From contig CM071932.1 in NCBI GenBank assembly GCA_016081115.2, forward strand, positions 62,284,334-62,348,333: a stretch of 64,000 nucleotides of DNA, given 5' to 3'. The position numbers and the translations under genes are program-made. The notes beneath the pieces were generated by a model that worked only from the letters and a program-made list of their open reading frames with translations, had not been told where the DNA came from and searched no databases. This document shows positions 21,319-32,469 of this stretch, piece by piece. This stretch comes from Rehmannia glutinosa. Taxonomy: Eukaryota > Streptophyta > Magnoliopsida > Lamiales > Orobanchaceae. Each line of letters begins with the position of its first letter. Positions within the stretch are counted from its first letter, which is position 1.

Positions 21319-22128
21319 TTGGATTTGGGATTTATTAGACCTAGTGTATCACCGTGGGGAGCACCAGTTCTATTTGTAACGAAAAAAGACGGGTCACTTA
21401 GAATGTGTATCGATTATATAGAACTTAATCGACTCACAGTGAAGAACAAGTACCCGCTACCGAGGATTGAAGACTTGCCCAATCAATTGAGAGGTGCCAG
21501 CACTTTCTCTATGATTGACTTGAGATCGGGATATCATCAGTTAAAAATTAAATAGAGTGATATTCGAAAAACTGCATTTAGAACTCGATATGGACATTAC
21601 GAGTTTGTAGTAATGCCATTTGTGTTAAGTAATGCACAAGTAGTATTCATAGACTTGATGAATAGAATGTTTCATCCGTATCTAGACCAATTCGTCATAG
21701 TATTTATAGATGATATACTTGTATATTCAAAGAATAGAGAACAACATACTGAGCACTTAAGAATAGTGCTAGAAACACTTCGCAAGGAAAAGTTATATGC
21801 GAAATTCAAGAAATGCGAGTTTTGGCTAGATCGAGTGGTGTTTCTTGGACATGTAATCACTGCTCAAGGAATTGAAGTGGACCCGGTTAAAGTTGAAGTG
21901 ATCAACAAATAGAGTGCACCTACGAATGCAAATGAAGTTCGCAGTTTTCTAGGTTTGGCAGGCTATTATCGGAGATTTATTGAAGGATTCTCAAAAATAG
22001 CTGCGCCTATGACTCGACTAACAAGAAAAGTGGAGAAGTTCCAATGGAATGAGAAATGCGAAAAAAGCTTTCAGGAATTGAAGTGACGACTAACTTCTGC
22101 ATCAATATTAACAATTCCTGACCCCACT
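21319..22128 (+). pseudogene. Reverse transcriptase domain of element A
   Basis: Frame 21319-21555 carries IRPSVSPWGAPVLFVTKKDG, CIDYIELN and KYPLPRIEDL. A TAG at 21553-21555 interrupts it. Frame 21613-21912 carries the catalytic QFVIVFIDDILVYS and FLGHVITAQGI, ended by a TAG at 21910-21912. The thumb continues to about 22128 with a TGA at 22084-22086. All motifs are those of Ty3/chromovirus RT. FIDD aspartates are retained. Confidence 0.88.
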
Positions 22129-22490
22129 AAAGATTTTGTTATTTATAGTGATGCATCAAAACAAGGTTTGGGATGTGTGCTAATGCAACATGGTAAAGTG
22201 GTTGCCTATGCCTCAAGACAACTAAAGCCACATGAGTTAAACTATTCTACTGATGATCTAGAGTTAGCTTCTGTAGTGCATGAATTAATGATCTAGCGCC
22301 ATTACCTATATGGAGGGAAATGTGAAATCTTCACCGACCACAAAAGCTTGAAATATCTGTTTACTCTAGAAAGTGGTAAACATGAGGCAAAGAAGGTGGT
22401 TGGAATTGGTGAATGACTATGATTGCACTATCAGCTATCATCCGGGTAAAGCTAATGTTGTAGCCAATGCATTAAGTCGTAAAACAAACG
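22129..22490 (+). pseudogene. RNase H domain of element A
   Basis: Conserved blocks are IYSDASKQGLGCVLMQHGK, DLELASVVHEL and FTDHKSLKYLF, with the expected acidic residues D, E and D present. A TAG at 22294-22296 replaces the conserved Trp before RHYLYGG. A frameshift near 22380 separates the QRRWLELVNDYD block. Confidence 0.85.
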
Positions 22491-23760
22491 AGAAATGTCA
22501 AGTTTGATATCTGAACAAGAAAATCTTGTGATAGAATTCGCCAGTATGAGAATTGAAGTAGTGGTACCACCAAAAAGCACAGAGATAGTACTAGCATCTT
22601 TAGTGGTGCAACCTACTCTGAGAGAGAAGATAAAAGAAGCTCAACCTCGAGATAATTTTTTGATCAAAATGAAAGAAAAAGCTTGTGAAGGGAATGTAAA
22701 ATGATTTGTTATAACAAATGATGGTACTTTGACTTATGAAGGGAGATTATGTTTTCCTAAAGAAGAAGGGCTAAGAAAAGAAATTCTCGAAGAAGCTCAC
22801 AGTATGCCGTACACAGCTCACCCTAGAGGTAAAAAAATTTATCGATATTTAAGATAAGTATTTTGGTGGCGAAGTATGAAAAGAGATATTGGGAATTTTG
22901 TGAAAAAATGTTTGACTTGTCAGCAAGTTAAAGCCGAACACCAAAGGCCATCTGGTTTGCTCAAACCACTTGACATTCCAGAATGGAAATGGGAGCACAT
23001 AACTATGGATTTCATGGTAGGGCTTCCACCATCAGTCAAGGGAAACAAGGCTATTTGGGTTGTAGTAGATCGGTTAACAAAGTCAGCTCATTTCTTACCC
23101 GTTAAGATTATGTTCAGTATGGAGCGATATGCACAAATTTATATTGAGGAGATAGCGAGACTTAATGGAGTTCCTGTGTCAATTGTTTCAGACAGAGATA
23201 CGCATTTTACTTCTAAGTTTTGGAAAAGTCTAAAAAGTGCCTTGGGAACAAAGCTAAACTTTAGTACGGGTTATCATCCACAAACATATAGGCAATCTGA
23301 AAGGACTATACAAATATTGGAAGATATGTTGAGAGCATGTGTGCTCGACTTAGGAAGTAATTGGGAAACATTATTACCCTTGGTGGAATTCGCTTGTAAC
23401 AATAGTTATCAAGCGACTATTGGGATGACTCCAAACGAGGCATTGTACGGAAGAAAGTATGTAGATTACCATTATATTGGAGCGAAGTTGGTGAAAGAAA
23501 TATTTTGGGGCCTGAATTAATTCGGCAAAATGTTGAGAAGATAGCTAGGATACAAGATCGAATCTAGATGGCGCAAGATAGACAAAAGTCGTATGCTGAT
23601 AGACGGAGAAAACATATACAATTTGATGAAGGAGAAAAAGTATTTCTGAAAGTATCTCCTATCAAAGGTGTTATTCAATTTGGCAAAAAGGGAAAGCTGA
23701 AACTGAGATATATCGGCCATTTGAAATCCTTACACGAGTTGGAGATTTAGCTTATCAGCT
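22491..23760 (+). pseudogene. Integrase of element A
   Basis: The HHCC zinc domain is visible (EEAHSM..TAHP; KKCLTCQQVK). The catalytic core has ITMDFMVGLP, VSDRDTHFTSKFW and PNEALYG, supplying the D-D-E triad, and WVVVDRLTKSAHFLPV. The C-terminal part QKSYADRRRKHIQFDEGEK is in another frame from 23568. A TAA at 22855-22857 and a frameshift near 23510 break the ORF. Confidence 0.88.
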
Positions 23761-24100
23761 AGCATTACCACCGAGTCTATCAAGTGTGCACAATGTTTTT
23801 AACGTCTCTATGCTAAGAAATTACGTTCACGATCCAAGTCACATCATGAATTATAAGGATCTGACAATCAACAATGATTTAACTTATGAGGAAGCACCAG
23901 AAGCTATTTTGGAACGCAAGATTCACCATTTGAGAAATAAAGATATTGCTCTGATCAAAGTATAGTGGAGACGTCATGGAAGAAATGAAGCTACTTGGGA
24001 GCGTGAAGAGGAGATTCGTGTCAAATATCCAAAATTTTCAATTCCAAGTAAGATATTGAATTTCGAGGACGAAATTATATTTAAGGAGAGTAGAATGTGA
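23761..24100 (+). pseudogene. Chromodomain and C-terminus of element A polyprotein
   Basis: After VHNVFNVSMLRNYVHDPSH comes a chromodomain-like segment, EAPEAILERKIHHLRNKD, ..WRRHGRNEATWEREEEIR, with one TAG at 23964-23966 (consensus Gln). The ending FEDEIIFKESRM and stop at 24098-24100 overlap the start of the 3' LTR by a few bases, typical of Tekay-clade chromoviruses, whose chromodomain directs insertion to heterochromatin. Confidence 0.75.
24080..24095 (+). other. Polypurine tract of element A
   Basis: AAGGAGAGTAGAA directly before the 3' LTR, serving as plus-strand primer site. Confidence 0.7.
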
Positions 24101-24386
24101 TAATCCATTTTTTATTTTGAGGTTAGTATAGGGGTTATGTTAGAGGTTAGTTAGGAGTTAGTCTAGGGGTTGAGTTTAGGGGGTAAATTTAAGGGTTATT
24201 AGAGTATTTAGGGGTTAATATTAATTACTATAAATATGTGTAATTGCATACATAATTTTACACTACATTTTCTAATAATTATAAGGTATAAGTATTTTTC
24301 TACTTCAAGTTTCATATATATATATATATATATTCACAAATCACAAGCCCTTTTTCAATATTTTTCAGAAATTCTTTCATTAGTTT
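24096..24386 (+). repeat. 3' LTR of element A, left part
   Basis: Matches 17606-17900 of the 5' LTR. It stops at the solo-LTR insertion and includes the left AGTTT duplication (24382-24386). Confidence 0.9.
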
Positions 24387-27300
24387 TGTGAAGCCCCGAT
24401 TTTTCCGAAGCTATTAGTTGAATCTTATTTTTGTTTAAGCTTTCGATCGACTATTTTACCGCGTCATTTTGACGGGTAATTAATAACAATATATACATTT
24501 TGTATTTTATTTCATTTTATTTAATTGCTTGTAATCATGATCATCATTAATTCTATTCCTCATTTATGATCACTTGATTGATCATTATTACTATTTTTGT
24601 ATTTATTAGTCACCTTAGAATTTTAAGAGACTATTTATTTTGGAGACTTTTACCTTATAGAATTAAGACTTTAATTTAGTTTAAGTGATCATGAGACTTA
24701 CAAGTGATCAAGGAATCACTAATTATTTTGGAGATTGATATATTTCATCTATTATCATCAAAATTGGGACAAAAAAAAATATGGAATTACCATTTTACCC
24801 TCATAGTGGAATGCCATGATGGATATTTTGGGATAAAAATATCATCCAACTCTTGTACACATACACCATATATTAGTCATCTTGTGTATAATTATATCAT
24901 TAATTCAAACATTATACACATCATCTTATACACCAATTCTTTATTACTATTTTCCCCAACTTATTCCCACTTAACCAACATTCTTCTTATTCCTCTCAAA
25001 TTCAAATTGACCCACACTTTGACTTGCATTTTTGTCTCCATGCAAGAGACAAATTACAAGACACAATTTGAACAAAAAATTTCTCTCTTCCTCTCTCACT
25101 TGGACGACCATTATGGCATTTTACACAAAAATTTCATTTCATTTCTCATCAACACATTCTAACACTCAAAGCCTTTCTCCTCCTTCTCTCTAAAAACTCC
25201 CAACTTCTCTCTATTCTTTCTTTCACTTTCTTCTTCCATACTTAGAAAATTTTCAACATTTTCCTCCCTATCCTTCATAAAAATCGAACCACTATACTAA
25301 AAGGTAAGAAATTTTAGCTTCAATCCATTTTTGGATATCACATTGTTCATCTCTTCCACCTTCTTAACTTAAGTTAAATTTGGTTTTGGAGGTACATTTA
25401 GAAGACTTTGAAGGTTAGAGCTTGACAATATTTTGAAGAAGGACCTCAAGCTTGAAGAAGAAAATAGTAGAGAAAATTTGACTACAAGGTAAGAATTGTG
25501 TACTAGACCCCTTCTTTCCTACTCTTCCTATTTTTTCAAATTTTAACACCCCTTTTTCATTTTTGAGAAATAGGGGCTGACCTTAGGAGATTTTTGGAGT
25601 TGAGCCAAATTTCCAATTTTGAGCTTCAACTAGTCTCCAAACATCTACTACAGTAAAGTAAAGTGTAGTCCTTTTCATTTCCTTATTTCCTTCTTTTCTC
25701 CTTAATTTTTCTCTCATTTTCTAACTCCAAATTTTGATATTTTCTTGACTTAGGGGCTGACCTAAGAAGCCTCATCCAAAAAATTGTGAAATTATCCTTT
25801 TATTTCACAATTTCCAAAATTAAGGTGGGTGGAAAATTATTTTTCCAAGTTTTAGGTGTTTTATTAAAATGCATGTAGAAAATTTGATCATGAGCCTTGA
25901 GATATATATAATCTATGTATTGCATGTCAATTTATATATCAAATCATAAAAATTCTCAAGAGTTGCTCAAAATTACTATTTCTTGAATTTTAGGTGCATG
26001 CATGTACACTTTAATGCTTTAATTGATGAATTCTTGTATGTATTGGACATGCATGTGTATGATCTTTAAAATCTATGTTTTGGATGACTTATAACCTGGA
26101 AAAGTCGAGCATAATTGATTAAATTTCAATTTTGGACTTAAAAATGCAAAAATGGAAAGTTGGTGGACTAAATTGCAAGAAAATAAAAGTTAAAGGACCC
26201 CTCTGCAAATTTCGAAATTTGGGACTGTACTCAGGTTCAAAAATGACTTTTGGACATTTTAATAATATTTTAAGAGTTTTAAGATAAATAAAATCAACCT
26301 TTAAAAGCCCAAGGACTAGATTGTAAAATTTTGAAAGTTTAAGGGCTACTTTGCAATTTTTAAAAAACTGTACCAGACCTAAACTTTATAAATTGAAATT
26401 TTTACTTTTAAGTTACTGGGAATCCCATATTTTAAAAGTATTCCAAAAATCCAAGTGGTTAGGGCTTGGAAAACAATTTTACTAAAAATGAGGGACTAAT
26501 GTGAAAATATTAAACTTGAGGACCCAAATGAAATTTCCAGGACTTATGCAGCCCATGCACCTGGAAATACTAACTTAACTATAACTTAATTATATTTTGG
26601 ACCCAAGGTTCAAATTTCATAACAATTGGACCCCTAAAAGCCTTAAAGGCAATTATTTTAAAATAGGACAAAAATGATATATTCAAAAGTTGAAGGACCT
26701 ACACATATTGCTTTTAAAAACTGCTTTTGTCCCAATATCCTACCAACCTTAGTGACATTTTCCAACTGGAATCACATTAAAAGCCCTTCCGGTTTGTGAG
26801 TTCCGAATTTTTAAAACTTAAGGTCGGAATTGACAATTTTTACAAATTTGGGGCCAATGTGAGATTTTTATAAAAACTCGACCATAAAACTTTAAAAACC
26901 TGAATATCTGAACAATTTGGAGAATTTAGGAACTGACCTCATAATTTTTCAAGGTCGGGATATTTATTTATTCAATTTTTAACCCCAAAAGTGTTGGTTT
27001 TTACAAAACGGGGCTAAATTACAATTTTTCTTTTATAAAGGACCTAACTCAAATTATTTTCTCTTTTACTAAAATTGCCCTGGACCCTCTGACTTGGAGA
27101 TTTAATTAAAGTATTTTATTTTCCCAAAAACCCTTGACTTATCGGATCAATTTGACCGATTAATACCCGATCGCGGAGCGACTCCTCGCCTTGCGATTTT
27201 GAATCTATAACGGGACTTATGTTCCACCCAATTCTTATTCAAGATATCGAAGGTTGCTTATCCTTCCGATAATCATCTTCATCCATAAACTCCACCAACG

Positions 27301-28449
27301 CCATAATTGCCACTCGCGTTTTTTGAAAATTCTCCTAAATCGTCTGAATCAATAATACTGATTGCTGGTTGATCGTCTGTAATTGTAATTACCTTCCGCT
27401 GAGTCAACTTGGTGTGTCGAGCTCACGTCGGAATGGATACGTCGGGGATGGAACCGGCTGGGCATTGCTATTCCACTCTTCCGCCCCATCGCCCTAATCC
27501 CCAACCGAGGGACGAAGTTTGTCCGGGAAGCGGGTCGTAGATCGAGGTATAATCATGATTATGACAGATCCGAGCCTCGCCGGCTCTCTCGGGATTTTGT
27601 CTTTGCCTACGGAGCGATAAGGTGCCGGTCTTGGACCATCGACCGGGAGTTACAAGGAAGAAACGAAGGAATCGTTGTCGATCCACACGATTAGGAGTTA
27701 TCGTCCGTTTTGGTTGGCGTTACATTCCCGCACGCAACCACGCTTTTTGCACTTTTGCATTGGTTGGCGCTACAAGTCCGCACGCAACCATTAATTGCCT
27801 TGCATAGGATTGGCGTTACACTTCCGCACGCAATCCTACCTGTCTTGATTTGTATCACATAGTGCTGTGTGACCATGAATCGTATTTTCTTAAATCGTAT
27901 AATTATATTATTTAAATAATTTATCACGACGCTTAGAATCGTGTGTGAAACCATGCATCATACTCACGCGTTTTGATAATCGCTTTCTCACATTAACTAT
28001 ATTACGCCACACTCGCATTACCGATCACCCCATCCACCGAGATTTTTGTCTCATCCCACTTTGTTTTCTAACCTTAGATGAGGATTTTCGCCGGGGATCT
28101 TTGAACGCAAACTCGGATTGAGACCTTGTACTACGCTTGTTGGATTTACTGCTTCTTGTTGTTGATCGGACTCTTTTCTTATTATGTTGTTGTTGGACTT
28201 TTGTATCCTAATCAATTCGGGTTTGTAATTGAGGGGCGTATGACCCTTTGACGTTAAGTTACTACCTTGTTGAATTTCGGATTGTAATTTGGTGATGGAA
28301 TGTGGACTTTAAGTGATAACTTGTATCATTATTTATTTCATTGCTATTTAGACTCTATTTTATTGGGTTCTCATTGGTATTGTCTGGACTGTTAGTTCAT
28401 TTGTATTTAAGTTGTGAATCGTTCGTCGCGTCCCGTTTGGGGCGTGACA
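24387..28449 (+). repeat. Solo LTR of the E1/C Ty3 family, nested in element A
   Basis: 4063 bp from TGTGAAGCCCCG to GGGGCGTGACA, plus orientation, flanked by AGTTT on both sides. It is nearly the same as the reverse complement of the element C LTRs along its length. No internal sequence, primer site or polypurine tract adjoins it, so it is a solo LTR from unequal recombination between the two LTRs of a full element. The ORFs inside it are chance frames. Confidence 0.95.
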
Positions 28450-29193
28450 AGTTTGATTTATTAAAATCACATATTAATTATAATTTTATTTAATGTAGAA
28501 AACAAAGGGGTCGAGGATTAAGATTTTTACTGTTCATTTTTCTACATCGAATATCTGCGATTATTAAGGTATGGATTTCCATATTATTTGTCTTTATTTA
28601 ATGTTTCATGATTGTACTTCATTGATTGCAATATATGCCAAGAGGAAATAAATTAATATAAGCTAGGGGCCATGGAAAGGGTCCGGGATCAAACGTATCT
28701 TTGGGGTGAACCCGCAATGCTATATGCAGGAACTGGCCAGTCAGAGGAAAAAGAGAAAATTAATGAATTTACTGTTGTAATTATGTGAATGTTTTTCATG
28801 TTATATTAAATATTGATAGATATATCCCTACTGAGCGAGATGAAGCTCACCCCTATTATTATCATGACGTTCAGGTTGATGAATCCGGCTGAAGATATGA
28901 TGTTGTGGATGGTGGAATAAATCATGCTATATTTATATTTTAAATAATTATGATCGGACTAAATTTTAGATTTATGTCTTTAATTTTTTCGGTTTAAGCT
29001 AGGAACAATTGTTGTATACTTAATATGGAAGATGTATTATTATTATTATTATATTTATTATATTTTTCCCTTAAGAATTAAAAATTCTCAATTAGTTTTT
29101 TTTATAATTATTGGGATCACTTTAATTTATAAATTTGTGTTTTATTAATAATATTTATAGAGTACTTTAATTTCATAAAATTGGGTTGTTACA
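28450..29193 (+). repeat. 3' LTR of element A, right part
   Basis: Begins with the second AGTTT duplication, then follows the 5' LTR from about 17900 to its end at GTTGTTACA. An extra AT-rich stretch of about 45 bp near 29095-29150 is absent from the 5' LTR and looks like a local duplication (TTTAATTTATAAATTT). Confidence 0.9.
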
Positions 29194-30720
29194 CAATTCC
29201 TATGCTTTAAAACAAATTATAATGAAATTAGACTGGAATTTGGAAATATAGTTGGATTTTTTTTGTAATTACACTAAAGCTCAAGGTAATGAACATGTAA
29301 TTAATGGCTATTCTTTAAAACATTCCCATAAACATAATTATTTGGTTGCTTTAATGCTCAACTGGATGTAACATGACATTACGTTTCTTCCAAGACGAGA
29401 TTATTAAGGTTGCTGGGAAAATATATAAAGCACGAGTTGCTCAAGGTATTTTGTAATTATGAGTTCTTTAAATCTGACAAACTATTTTGGTCATGGTGCT
29501 TACTGAAATATATGATGATTATTTGTGGTTCTTGTTTTCCCTATTTTCTATGTTATACACAATTTCAGAGCAACAAAGAGAATATCTATAGAAACACCAG
29601 CAACACAATAGCCATTATAACAAAGCAACATACCTTCAGAAACACAATCTGTAAATGCCAGTAAATCAACTATAAGAAGATTGCATAATTGTGTTGGATA
29701 AACAGGTCACTCTAATCACCCAAATATTCTTTTATAAGGACTTCACTTCAAAGATAAGCCCAACATCCAAAAATATCACGCACTCGATTAAGCCTGCACA
29801 AATATATCCCATTTACCAAATTATAATACAAACAAGCCCCAATATTAAGTCCAAAAACAAACATTTTAAATCTATGGCTCATGTTACAGTTGTAACGAAA
29901 GATTTTGGACATGACCAAGGCAGAAAAAAGGATGTCTAGAATCAAATAACGCAACGCCAACAATTCATGTACTTCCATTACCTATGAGTTCATCAGAATG
30001 AATGATGGACCTGTTTGAAGGACAAACAAGAACAAGTTATCTTCATGTACAAATTAACTATTCATGTACTTCCATTACCTATGATTATTTTACAAATTAA
30101 CTTTACACTACTATTCTATAGTTAATACTTATCTAGTCTCATCCATACTATTTCATTATAATTGACTTTGTTCCCTAATTTTCAAATTCTCTTCACTCTC
30201 CAACTTCTTTGTGACTGTGTCACTCTTCTAATTTATATTTAAATACACATAGACAGACACATTCTTATGTCCCGAAACTTTCCATTAGTCTATGCAGTGA
30301 ACACTGCTAATCAACTGACTAACGACGTTCTCCATAAATGCCACCAAAGAATGAAACCAGGTGAGAACATACAAAAACAAGCTCAACTCCAATTGCCAAA
30401 TCAGAATAAGTCATCAATTTCACATTCCGCATTCAATGTAAGGCATGAGAATGATATTATAAATCATGTATAGGAGCAGTATTGCATAAACACCATCCAT
30501 TATTCAGTTTAGTGCTAGGGCACTTCAAATGCATTTTGATCCCAAGCAATACAACAGATCAAACATCATATAAACTAATTAAAATGAGTTAGAATATATA
30601 ATTCAAAATGTTCTATGTCCCAGATAAATATGATATTCTATATCAAAATTCCACACAAAAAAGAAATATCATTGCAATGCAAAGACCTAGTAATGCATTA
30701 AAAAATCGTAAACTATACAG
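29194..30720. other. Non-coding CACTA interior right of element A
   Basis: AT-rich sequence with no supported gene. Two copies of a 24-bp repeat, TTCATGTACTTCCATTACCT plus four bases, occur at 29964-29987 and 30061-30084. Short ORFs here have no protein features that I recognise. Confidence 0.4.
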
Positions 30721-31349
30721 AGATCAGAGATCATACGATGGCAGCCGGTAAGCTGATACGAGACTTTTTCTTCGAAATTGTTGTAACACCAACCAAATAC
30801 TTGGAGACAACCTGCAATAGAGAGAAGAAAAAAAAATAACATTGAAATCACAAATCTAATCAATGATAGCAGAAGGGGAAATCAGGAAGAATGGGATAGC
30901 ATTCTGACCAGAGAGGAATGTTATCAATTTCTAGCGAACAAAGCTTAAATGGGGGAAAAACAGAAGCATCTTCAGCTCCCAAAATTTACAAATGTAAAAA
31001 CAAATCAAAAATAGATGCGGATGTCCAATGAAAACTTTTAGAGCAGAGAGTATTTCCAACTCCAAAGCTTACTCGGAGTTCACTCGGAAACAGCCGCGAA
31101 CTTTCAGAGCAGAGTATTTTTTTGGTTTATACTCCAGAACAAGCTCCGATGTTCACTCGGAGTATTTCAATCATCATCACGATGGTCACAAATAGTTTGC
31201 TGGGAAGATGCATGAATCATTGCTGGGAGCGCCGAGGGACTCGAGATAGAACACTGAAGACGCGCGAATGGTTGCTAAAAAAAAATATTAGGGCGCGAAG
31301 AAGATGAGCTGGGAAAATAGGGGAATTAATTAGGGCAATATTAGAGACA
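30721..31349. other. Possible decayed exon and unique sequence in CACTA 5' region
   Basis: On the minus strand, sequence from about 30812 reads TTGCAG acceptor-like, then VVSKYLVGVTTISKKKSRIS and a TGA near 30736. It might be a last exon of a captured or element gene, but I cannot identify it. A repeated ACTCGGAGTTCACTCGGA motif lies at about 31070-31160. Confidence 0.25.
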
Positions 31350-31628
31350 TAAAATGTTGTCACAAATAGTTTGCTCAGGGACAAGTTATTAGAGACGATA
31401 ATAGAGTCGTTACTAATAATATTTATTAGTGACGACATTGGCGTTGGAAAAGAAATGCAGATCAGGTTTTGAGCACATGTCGTCACTATTGGTATAAGCA
31501 ACAAATATTTTTGACAATTTGTTGCCCAAGTTATTAGTCACAACTTGTTGTCACAAAAACCTATTTTTTGTGACGATATTTTGTTGTCACTAATACCCTC
31601 ATCCCAAAAGCCCCTGTTTCTTGTAGTG
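31350..31628 (-). repeat. CACTA 5' subterminal repeats and terminus
   Basis: Multiple copies of GTGACGACA, TGTCGTCACTA and TTGTTGTCACAAA in both orientations precede the terminus CCCCTGTTTCTTGTAGTG (31611-31628), the complement of the CACTACAAGAAA start common to plant CACTA elements. Candidate 3-bp target site CAA follows at 31629. Confidence 0.75.
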
Positions 31629-32325
31629 CAAAGGACCGACAGAGCTGATCAAAGAGCTGAAAACCTGTGTTTGAATAGCAGACAACCATGACACTTTGCT
31701 TTTGACTGTTCCTATCCACCAGTCAACAAATACAAAAATGAGGAAGAAAAAATAGTCTTCAGAGAGAGAAGATAAGAAAAGAAGAAAGCCATGTTGGCCA
31801 GCTGAGACTTTTGAGCCAGCCAAGTGTAAAGAAGCAGCAGACTCAGATAGTTGTGAAGCTGACTACTCAAGTGATACAGAAGACGAGTCTTTGATCTGCC
31901 TCATGGCCAAAGAACAAGATCAAGCAGATGAGGTACATTCTAACTCATCTCATTCTGATTCAGGTGATAGTGACTGTGATACACACACTTCATCACCCAC
32001 AAATCTTTATGATTCATTAGGCAAAATGATGAAAGATTTTGAGCACATTAAAACCTCTCACACACTTTTGAACGAGGAAAACAGCTAGCTTAAAATCCAA
32101 AACTCACAGATGACAAAAGAGTTGAGTAGTCTAAGTCACATAGCTGATGAGAACACTAAGTTGAAGGCTAAAAATGCTAAGATCATAGCAGAGCTAGCTG
32201 CTACAGAAAAGAGAGAAAAATGATCTCAAAAATGTGATTGCCTCATTTACAAAAGCATCCAAATCATTGGATGAACTTATTTTGAGTCAAAAAGGATGTG
32301 GAGACAAGACAGACATAATCGTTTG
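31629..32325 (+). pseudogene. Copia (SIRE-like) gag fragment
   Basis: Homologous to the gag of the Copia element at 56888-58240 (minus) and to 63380-64000. A damaged zinc-knuckle segment (ENLCLNSRQPWHFAFDC) comes first, then the coding part at 31891-32085 with SNSSHSDSGDSDCDTHTSSP, LYDSLGKMMKDFEHIKTSH, and a coiled-coil portion. The knuckle has lost a Cys (Asn-Ser replacing Trp-Asn-Cys). The first half of gag is absent because the CACTA end abuts it, so the CACTA probably jumped into this Copia copy. Confidence 0.75.
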
Positions 32326-32469
32326 TGGTGTCTACGCATACCGGGGTTCTTACTTTTCTAAGTAATGAGGTTTTCCACCATCTTTAACCGAATTAGTGAA
32401 GATCTTGGGTTAACAACATATTGTTGTTGGGTCGTATGCACGTTCGTTGCTACAGTTCACATCACTAGC

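Larger units (their letters stand above)
17606..29193 (+). mobile_element. Ty3 chromovirus (Tekay-like) element A with nested solo LTR
   Basis: The element runs from TGTGATAATCC to TTACA with two LTRs, a tRNA-Met primer site, pre-gag ORF, gag, protease, RT, RNase H, integrase and chromodomain in that order on the plus strand. Its polyprotein ends EDEIIFKESRM at the LTR border, an ending typical of Tekay/Del chromoviruses. Flanks are TAATT (17601-17605) and CAATT (29194-29198), a 4-of-5 match as an aged duplication. Without the inserted solo LTR it is about 7.5 kb. It is interrupted by many stops and some frameshifts. Confidence 0.9.
13789..31628 (-). mobile_element. CACTA (En/Spm) element, interrupted by Ty3 element A
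   Basis: Minus-strand TNP2-type and Transposase_24-type coding regions lie at 13789-16150. A CACTA terminus (complement of CACTACAAGAAACAGGGG) lies at 31611-31628, oriented so that it would be the 5' end of the same element. Subterminal repeats containing GTGACGACA or TTGTTGTCACAA fill 31350-31600. Ty3 element A (17606-29193) sits between them, and removing it leaves about 4 kb from the terminus to the transposase ATG. The left terminus is not in view and may have been displaced by E1. That the gene and the terminus are one element is inferred from orientation and distance. Confidence 0.5.

Noticed and set aside
24704..25162. 152-codon plus-strand ORF in the solo LTR, similar to frames at 12199-12447 and 41433-41720
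   Set aside because: It lies in a non-coding LTR, is biased by AT-rich composition, and its frame is not kept among LTR copies.
30721..30830. A real host-gene last exon ending SLPAAIV
   Set aside because: A single short segment with a splice-like site and no partner exons. Not enough to call a gene.
31070..31160. CRISPR-like or satellite repeats around ACTCGGAGTTCACTCGGA
   Set aside because: Only two or three imperfect occurrences and no regular spacer. Consistent with CACTA subterminal sequence.
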